From NCBI GenBank assembly GCA_001800905.1, contig MGWH01000005.1, positions 1 to 56,302 of the forward strand: a DNA stretch of 56,302 nt, read 5' to 3'. This DNA comes from Flavobacteria bacterium GWA2_35_26 (lineage in GTDB: Bacteria > Bacteroidota > Bacteroidia > Flavobacteriales > Flavobacteriaceae). Position 1 is the first letter of the stretch. Every line of letters begins with the position of its first letter. Positions 51,324 through 56,302 of this stretch are shown one piece after another. The notes under the pieces were generated by a model that was given only the letters and a program-made list of their open reading frames with translations, was not told the DNA's origin and made no database searches. Made by a program: the position numbers and the translations under genes.

Positions 51324-52079
51324 ATGAATATAATCATTATTGAAGACGAAAAACCAGCGGCTCGTTTGTTAGAACGCAAAATCGAAAAGCTAGGCTATTC
51401 TATCACTACTTTATTGCATTCGGTGGAGGAATCATTACTTTGGTTTCAAAATAATTCTCATCCCGATTTGATTTTTTTGGATATCCAATTGTCCGATGGT
51501 TTGTCGTTTGAAATTTTCGAAAAAATCGATATCAAAAGTGCCGTAATTTTTACAACTGCTTATGACGAATATGCGTTGCGTGCTTTCAAATTGAATAGCA
51601 TCGATTATTTATTGAAACCCATCGATGAAGAGGAATTGGCCACAGCAATTTCAAAATTTGCGAACCAATTCCAAGTGAATAGTGTTTCCAATTTAGATTT
51701 TGAAGCCATAAAACGAATGTTGGTCAATCCCATTTCCAAAGAGTACAGAAAACGATTTTCGGTTAAAATTGGCCAACAAATTAAAGTAATTGATGTAGCT
51801 GAAATTGAATGTTTATACAGCGAAAATAAAGGTACTTACATTCATACATCAGACAATAGAGATTATTTGATTGACAGTAGTTTGGAAGTAGTAGAAGCAG
51901 AGTTGAATCCAAACGATTTTTTTCGAATCAGTAGAAAATATATTATCCCGTTGCAATCCGTAAAAGAGATACAGGTGTATTCCAATTCGAGGTTGAAAAT
52001 CAGTTTACCTACCTACAAAGCAGATGAGGTTATTGTCGCTAGAGAACGTGTTTCGGACTTTAAAGAATGGTTGGGTTAA
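51324..52079 (+). CDS. LytTR-family response regulator
   Basis: This 251-residue protein has a receiver domain with the acidic pocket (IIIEDEK), phospho-acceptor D53 (DLIFLDIQLSDG), Thr in FTTAYDEYALRAF and Lys in DYLLKPI. The C-terminal LytTR DNA-binding domain (~145-251) contains IECLYSENKGTYIHTSDNRD and FFRISRKYIIPL. It is phosphorylated by the LytS kinase and binds direct repeats in promoters. Its stop codon abuts the stop of the convergent next gene without a spacer. Confidence 0.94.
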   Translation: MNIIIIEDEKPAARLLERKIEKLGYSITTLLHSVEESLLWFQNNSHPDLIFLDIQLSDGLSFEIFEKIDIKSAVIFTTAYDEYALRAFKLNSIDYLLKPIDEEELATAISKFANQFQVNSVSNLDFEAIKRMLVNPISKEYRKRFSVKIGQQIKVIDVAEIECLYSENKGTYIHTSDNRDYLIDSSLEVVEAELNPNDFFRISRKYIIPLQSVKEIQVYSNSRLKISLPTYKADEVIVARERVSDFKEWLG

Positions 52080-52850
52080 TTAATTGAAATAGGTTTTTCG
52101 AATACCAATCAAAATCAAAATCAAAGCCGAATAGGCTATAAAAAACGGAACAATCCATTCAATTTGTCCCAAAGGCAAAAGCACTGCAATAATTAGCAAC
52201 TGAAATCCCAAACCATATAAGGAAACTAGTGTCATGAACCAGTTGGGTAATGTTTTTACTCGGTACGCATCGCTGTCCATGGCGTGAATGATTTTATCAA
52301 AACCTCCGTATACCACCGTATAAATTTTAAATAAAATATCGACTGATTTTTGGGATTCTCCAGGTAATGCTCTTGGTGTTTTGTATTCAAAAACTTTACT
52401 AGTGGTATCACCTCCAACCGATTTGTTTCTCAATATGACATAGTAGTAATTGTATAAAGTGCCTTGCAATTGGATACAAAAAAATGCAATTAAAGTAAGC
52501 CATAAAGGGGTTTGAGAGATATAACATATCGTCATTAAGAATAGAAAATTCAAAATGATATCAAATACACTATCTAAATACCGTCCCGAATAGGAAGGCG
52601 TATTTTTTAAACGGGCCAACTCACCATCAGCAGCATCTATTCCGGATTTGAGTACAATAAAAAAACCAGCCCAATTGTAATGATTGTTGCCAATACAATA
52701 CATGGCTAGTAACCCTGCAACCCCAAATAGAAGAGTAACATGAATAGGAGTAAAGCTCGTGTTTTTTAGGCTATTGGCTAGTAATTTTCCAAAAGGTCTT
52801 CCATAATCGGATAAATCTAAAAATTTATCTTGAGCGGCTAGTTTGGACAT
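52080..52850 (-). CDS. CDP-alcohol phosphatidyltransferase family protein
   Basis: This 256-residue membrane protein has about six spans and the complete signature DG-x2-AR-x8-G-x3-D-x3-D in DAADGELARLKNTPSYSG and YLDSVFDI. The three Asp residues bind the metal and CDP-alcohol. It would make a phospholipid or related ether, such as a phosphatidylglycerol or inositol-type lipid, in the inner membrane; the alcohol is not identifiable. The gene's stop abuts the LytTR gene stop. Confidence 0.9.
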   Translation of the reverse strand: MSKLAAQDKFLDLSDYGRPFGKLLANSLKNTSFTPIHVTLLFGVAGLLAMYCIGNNHYNWAGFFIVLKSGIDAADGELARLKNTPSYSGRYLDSVFDIILNFLFLMTICYISQTPLWLTLIAFFCIQLQGTLYNYYYVILRNKSVGGDTTSKVFEYKTPRALPGESQKSVDILFKIYTVVYGGFDKIIHAMDSDAYRVKTLPNWFMTLVSLYGLGFQLLIIAVLLPLGQIEWIVPFFIAYSALILILIGIRKTYFN

Positions 52851-52892
52851 TGATTATGGTTAAAATGATATTGTGACACTATAGTCGAGTAA

Positions 52893-53909
52893 TTAACGGG
52901 TTATTTTTTTCGAGTTTTCCAATACTAAATAGAATTGCAACCCGAAAATTAGCGTCGCCATTACGATATGAATTGTTTGTGAACCTAAGGGGAAATTAAA
53001 ATAATACATGGCAATTCCAGATAGCACCTCTATACTTAGTAATGCGATTATCCAATTTATTTTGTTAAAACTGAGATTCAATTTTCTGTTTCTCCAAAAT
53101 AAAAAGGCATTGGCACAAACCACTAAAATTGAAAAACTACGGTGAGTATAAAAACCTCCTTTTGGGTTTTGCAACCAAATTTCTTTAGGTAATCCTGCTT
53201 CTACAATTGTATCTACCGATTCTCGAACTTGAGTTCCAAAAATAATTTGTACAATGGTCAAACCCATCGCGGCAATTAAAATCCATTTGAACTCATTGTC
53301 AATTATTGCAGGTCTTTTTTTCTCTTTAACAGCATATATCACATACAATTGTACTGCAACAATAAGTAAGGCAGCTAGCATATGTGTTGTTATTTTATAA
53401 GGATTCAAAACTGAATCTACCACGGTTTTCCCTAACCAAGCTTGGAATCCCATTAAGAAACAAATCAATAGATTTAAGAAAACTAATTGTTTCTTTTCTT
53501 TCCAAAAACCGAAAGAGAAAACTAAGGCAATTAGACAGGCAATTCCAGCTAAGGCACCCACTAAACGGTTGAGGTATTCTACCCAAGTGTGGAATGGATT
53601 GAAAATAGCATAATCGTGTTTGGTGTATTTTTCCCAGTGTGAACTCTCAAAATTCTTAGGTGCTACAAAATGGTCTTTGGCTACTAAAAGCGTTTCGTCT
53701 TTGATAATCACTTGACCTTTAGAATATTCTTTTCCAGTGGTGTATAACAATTCTTTTTCTTCTGTAGGCGGGATGTAATAGCCAAAGCATTTTGGCCAAT
53801 CGGGACAACCCATTCCAGACCCAGTCATTCGGACTAATGCGCCTGCAATAATCACTAAATACACTAAAACTAAGGCTGCTTTTGCCGAAGGAAGAAATCG
53901 TTTTTTCAT
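52893..53909 (-). CDS. ctaA: Heme A synthase, CtaA/COX15 type
   Basis: This 338-residue protein has about eight membrane spans and the COX15/CtaA pattern: LVRMTGSGMGCPDWPKCFG near the start with a conserved Cys pair, HTWVEYLNRLVGALAG carrying heme-ligand His residues, QAWLGKTVVDSVLNP, THMLAALLIV, YTHRSFSILVV and the C-terminal QTIHIVMATL. It converts heme O to heme A for cytochrome c oxidase. It begins 2 nt after the cca gene ends, so the two are translated together. Confidence 0.94.
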   Translation of the reverse strand: MKKRFLPSAKAALVLVYLVIIAGALVRMTGSGMGCPDWPKCFGYYIPPTEEKELLYTTGKEYSKGQVIIKDETLLVAKDHFVAPKNFESSHWEKYTKHDYAIFNPFHTWVEYLNRLVGALAGIACLIALVFSFGFWKEKKQLVFLNLLICFLMGFQAWLGKTVVDSVLNPYKITTHMLAALLIVAVQLYVIYAVKEKKRPAIIDNEFKWILIAAMGLTIVQIIFGTQVRESVDTIVEAGLPKEIWLQNPKGGFYTHRSFSILVVCANAFLFWRNRKLNLSFNKINWIIALLSIEVLSGIAMYYFNFPLGSQTIHIVMATLIFGLQFYLVLENSKKITR

Positions 53910-53911
53910 GA

Positions 53912-55330
53912 TTAATTTACTTTTTGTAAACCTAGTTTTTCTGCTCTTTTTATTATAAAGTTGTATGCGGCTTGGTAGTCATTTGGAATTTCCCCTTCCA
54001 AAATAGCTTCTTTTACGGCTTCTTTTAATACACCAATTTCTCGAGACGGTTTCAAATCAAAAATCGCCATAATTTCTTCACCAGAAATGGGTGGTTGAAA
54101 ATTCCGAACATGGTCTCGCGCTTCTACTTCGATAATTTTTTTTCTAACAATATCAAAGTTGTTATGGTATTTTTTGAATTTAGCCGGGTTTTTAGTGGTA
54201 ATATCCGCTTCGCAAAGCGTCATTAAATTATCGACATCTTCGCCTGCATCAAAGACTAATCTTCGCACCGCTGAATCGGTTACTAAATCCTCTGCTAAAA
54301 CAATAGGTCTGGAACTCATCATGACCATTTTTTGAACAAATTTCATTTTTTGGTTCAAAGGCATGTGCAAACGCTCAAAGATTTTTTTGACCATTTTTCC
54401 GCCTAAAAACTCATGTCCATGAAACGTCCAGCCTTGTTTTTTATTGAAACGTTTGGTTGGTGCTTTGCCAATGTCGTGTAACAAAGCCGACCATCGTAGC
54501 CATACATCATCGGTATTCGGACAAATATTATCGACTACCTCTAAGGTATGGTAAAAGTTATTTTTATGGGTATGACCTTCAATTTCTTCTACTTGATTTA
54601 AAGCAGTCAATTCAGGTAAAATGATATCCAAAAGTCCTGTTTTGTATAATAATAAAAAACCAATAGAAGGTTTTTCCGTAGAAAGGATTTTGTTTAATTC
54701 ATCTACAATTCGTTCTCCAGAAATAATGGAGATACGTTCTGCATTTTTGGAAATAGAAGTCAATGAATTTTCTTCGATTTCAAAGCTCAATTGAGCAGCA
54801 AAACGAATCGCGCGCATCATTCTTAATGGATCATCTGAATAAGTGATATCTGGATCCAGAGGCGTTTTGATGGTTTTGTTTTCCAAATCTAAAACACCAT
54901 CGAACGGATCTACTAAATCTCCAAAATTGTTTGGGTTTAGTGACAATGCCAAGGCATTTATCGTAAAATCACGTCGGTTTTGGTCGTCTTCCAAAGTACC
55001 GTTTTCAATTACTGGATTCCGACTTTCGAAATGATAGGATTCTTTTCTGGCACCAACAAATTCAATTTCGGTATCTTCAAAACGGAGCATGGCAGTTCCA
55101 TAGTTTTTAAAAACTTGAACTTTTGGTTTTTTTGGAAGCAATTCAGATACTTTTAAAGCCAATTCGATTCCGCTACCAACAGCAACAATGTCGATATCCT
55201 TTTTAAATTTCCTTCCCAAAACTAAATCCCTAACAAATCCACCAATAACGTAGCTTTCTACATTAAGTTCAACTGAAGCTTTGGATATGACTTCAAATAT
55301 GGTATTGTGTAAGGCTGATTTGTAGTTCAT
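53912..55330 (-). CDS. cca: CCA tRNA nucleotidyltransferase with HD domain
   Basis: This 472-residue protein has the poly(A)-polymerase-like head: YVIGGFVRDLVLGRKFKKDI, DIDIVAVGSG with the catalytic Asp pair, and RRDFTINALALSLNP. A central DDPLRMMRAIRFAAQL follows, and a C-terminal HD domain (LLHDIGKAPTKRF). It adds or repairs the CCA end of tRNAs, which matches the tRNA-Glu genes in this window lacking a fully encoded CCA. It is followed by ctaA and preceded by a Sua5-like gene on the same strand. Confidence 0.93.
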   Translation of the reverse strand: MNYKSALHNTIFEVISKASVELNVESYVIGGFVRDLVLGRKFKKDIDIVAVGSGIELALKVSELLPKKPKVQVFKNYGTAMLRFEDTEIEFVGARKESYHFESRNPVIENGTLEDDQNRRDFTINALALSLNPNNFGDLVDPFDGVLDLENKTIKTPLDPDITYSDDPLRMMRAIRFAAQLSFEIEENSLTSISKNAERISIISGERIVDELNKILSTEKPSIGFLLLYKTGLLDIILPELTALNQVEEIEGHTHKNNFYHTLEVVDNICPNTDDVWLRWSALLHDIGKAPTKRFNKKQGWTFHGHEFLGGKMVKKIFERLHMPLNQKMKFVQKMVMMSSRPIVLAEDLVTDSAVRRLVFDAGEDVDNLMTLCEADITTKNPAKFKKYHNNFDIVRKKIIEVEARDHVRNFQPPISGEEIMAIFDLKPSREIGVLKEAVKEAILEGEIPNDYQAAYNFIIKRAEKLGLQKVN

Positions 55331-55361
55331 GTATTAATTTGAAAATTTCAAATTAGAGTAC

Positions 55362-55928
55362 TTACTTTCTAATCACTTTGACTTGAGCGTCGCTCGTAAG
55401 TTTTATGATTGTTGAAGGCTTTCCTGCAATTTTTTCGTGCTGCAAATTTACAACATAGTCTACACCTTTTATAATTTCGGGACTAATTTCTTTAAATGAT
55501 TTTGGAGTCGGTTGTCCCGATATATTGGCTGAAGTAGAAACCAAGGGTTTTTTCATTCGTTCCATTAACTTGAAACAAAACGGTTCTTTTACCAATCGAA
55601 TTCCAAGAGTTTTATCTGGTGCTATTAAATTAGGCGCCACATTTCTTGGATTGTCCAATACTAAAGTGGTTGGATTTTCAGATAAATCTAAAATTTGCCA
55701 CCCTACTTCTGGAATTTCTTTGAACACATTATATATCATTTTTTCACCATTCATCAGGCAAATCATACTTTGTGTTTCGGCTCTTTTTTTGAGTTGGTAA
55801 ATTTTTGCTACCGCTTCAGGATTGGTAGCATCACAACCAATTCCCCAAACAGTATCAGTGGGATAAAGGATAATTCCTCCATTTTTAATTACTTCAAAGG
55901 CATTAAATACTTCTTGATTAATATCCAT
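55362..55928 (-). CDS. L-threonylcarbamoyladenylate synthase (Sua5/YciO/YrdC family)
   Basis: This 188-residue protein has the YrdC-fold signature GGIILYPTDTVWGIGCDATN, then KIYQLKKRAETQSM and LVSTSANISGQPTP with the conserved SxNISG motif. It makes threonylcarbamoyl-AMP for the t6A modification of tRNA position 37. Length is normal for the single-domain form (TsaC-like). It starts 7 nt after the upstream outer-membrane gene and precedes the cca gene. Confidence 0.93.
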   Translation of the reverse strand: MDINQEVFNAFEVIKNGGIILYPTDTVWGIGCDATNPEAVAKIYQLKKRAETQSMICLMNGEKMIYNVFKEIPEVGWQILDLSENPTTLVLDNPRNVAPNLIAPDKTLGIRLVKEPFCFKLMERMKKPLVSTSANISGQPTPKSFKEISPEIIKGVDYVVNLQHEKIAGKPSTIIKLTSDAQVKVIRK

Positions 55929-55935
55929 TTTATTG

Positions 55936-56302
55936 TTAATTTAATTGATATGCTACCATAAATCCTACTCTGTAAATTAGCCATTCGCCACTTTTATTAT
56001 ATTTTATAGCGCCTTCATATCGTTCATTTGTGCCAATTGTATACCCTTTGTAAAAACCTTGATGTGAACCCCCACCAAAAAAACAATCTAGATGTATCTT
56101 TTCATTAATTTTTGCATTGTAGCCAATGGTAGATCCCATAATATAACCAACTCCTTTTTCGTATTTATTGGTGTTTAAATAATTCCATTTTTGAAAATTG
56201 AAAAGAGTTGCACCTATATGACCTCCAATATAAAACCCATTGTTTTTTTCTTTGAAATGATAGCGATATTCTGGAACAAAAATGTAAAATTGCCTTGGGT
56301 TA
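55936..56302 (-). CDS. Outer-membrane beta-barrel protein, 3' part (DUF3575-like)
   Basis: Only the last ~121 residues are in the window; the 5' end is beyond the right edge. The visible part alternates beta strands with glycines (QFYIFVPEYRYHFK, GFYIGGHIGATLFNF, GYIMGSTIGYN) and ends in a hydrophobic WLIYRVGFMVAYQLN strand, as in small outer-membrane barrels of the DUF3575 type. The function is unknown. It is just upstream of the Sua5-like gene. Confidence 0.7.
   Translation of the reverse strand, partial: NPRQFYIFVPEYRYHFKEKNNGFYIGGHIGATLFNFQKWNYLNTNKYEKGVGYIMGSTIGYNAKINEKIHLDCFFGGGSHQGFYKGYTIGTNERYEGAIKYNKSGEWLIYRVGFMVAYQLN

Noticed and set aside
1..56302. CRISPR arrays, prophage genes, insertion sequences and large repeats
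   Set aside because: None are visible; repeats found are short intergenic elements.

Overview
The window looks like a chromosomal segment of a Flavobacterium-type member of the Bacteroidota. The evidence is low GC with A-rich leaders lacking Shine-Dalgarno sequences, repeated promoter elements of the TTG-N17-23-TAnnTTTG type, T9SS type B cargo, a DUF4295 gene beside rpmB-rpmG, bshC, and a LytS/2TM/LytTR operon. Most genes are core housekeeping genes. No insertion sequence, prophage or CRISPR array is visible.

Layout. 1-76: the 3' end of a 5S rRNA gene and its terminator, so an rRNA operon lies upstream. 82-7981: an accessory carbohydrate block, with an AraC-type regulator divergent from a tightly overlapping operon (Fe/2-oxoglutarate dioxygenase, sugar isomerase/epimerase, sugar-porter MFS, secreted GH127-like and secreted GH13 enzymes) and then a small membrane protein. 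8082-15684 (minus): secA, a DUF2795 protein, a cobalamin adenosyltransferase, a LolD-like ATPase, a remodelled methyltransferase-like protein and an ABC-F protein. 15863-23037 (plus): 2-oxoacid dehydrogenase E2, a DEDDh exonuclease, a FAH-family hydrolase, an orphan HPt protein, cinA, rpmB-rpmG-DUF4295, ftsY, a 57-residue membrane protein, a lipoprotein and a DUF721/DciA-like protein. 23193-30370: ndk and bshC (minus), then an MFS transporter, a radical SAM protein and an outer-membrane porin (plus). 30463-35887 (minus): a peptidoglycan amidase lipoprotein, a Gly-rich secreted protein, rimO, an OmpP1/FadL-like barrel and an Asn/Tyr-rich lipoprotein. 35990-40089 (plus): proS, two identical tRNA-Glu genes, rpsT and typA. 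40162-46325 (minus): two large secreted proteins with type B gliding/T9SS C-terminal domains. 46435-56302: a conserved unknown protein, an NdpA-like nucleoid protein, a PRiA4_ORF3 protein, the LytS/2TM/LytTR system, a CDP-alcohol phosphatidyltransferase, ctaA, cca, a Sua5/YrdC protein and the 3' part of an outer-membrane protein gene.

How the genes work together. In the carbohydrate block, two exported glycosidases could release a sugar, the MFS porter import it, and the dioxygenase and isomerase modify it under AraC control. No SusC/SusD pair, sugar kinase or dehydrogenase is nearby, so the substrate is open. The LytS kinase carries a C-terminal 2TM domain whose near copy is encoded by the next gene, just before the LytTR regulator.

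The strongest candidates for something undescribed are the dioxygenase-isomerase-MFS-GH127-GH13 operon, the LytS-2TM fusion with its 23-residue upstream micro-ORF, three non-coding elements (33221-33293, 47530-47608 and the 84-bp-spaced TTTTTAGGGGTA sites upstream of the porin) and the degenerate methyltransferase. All calls come from reading the sequence; no database search was run.
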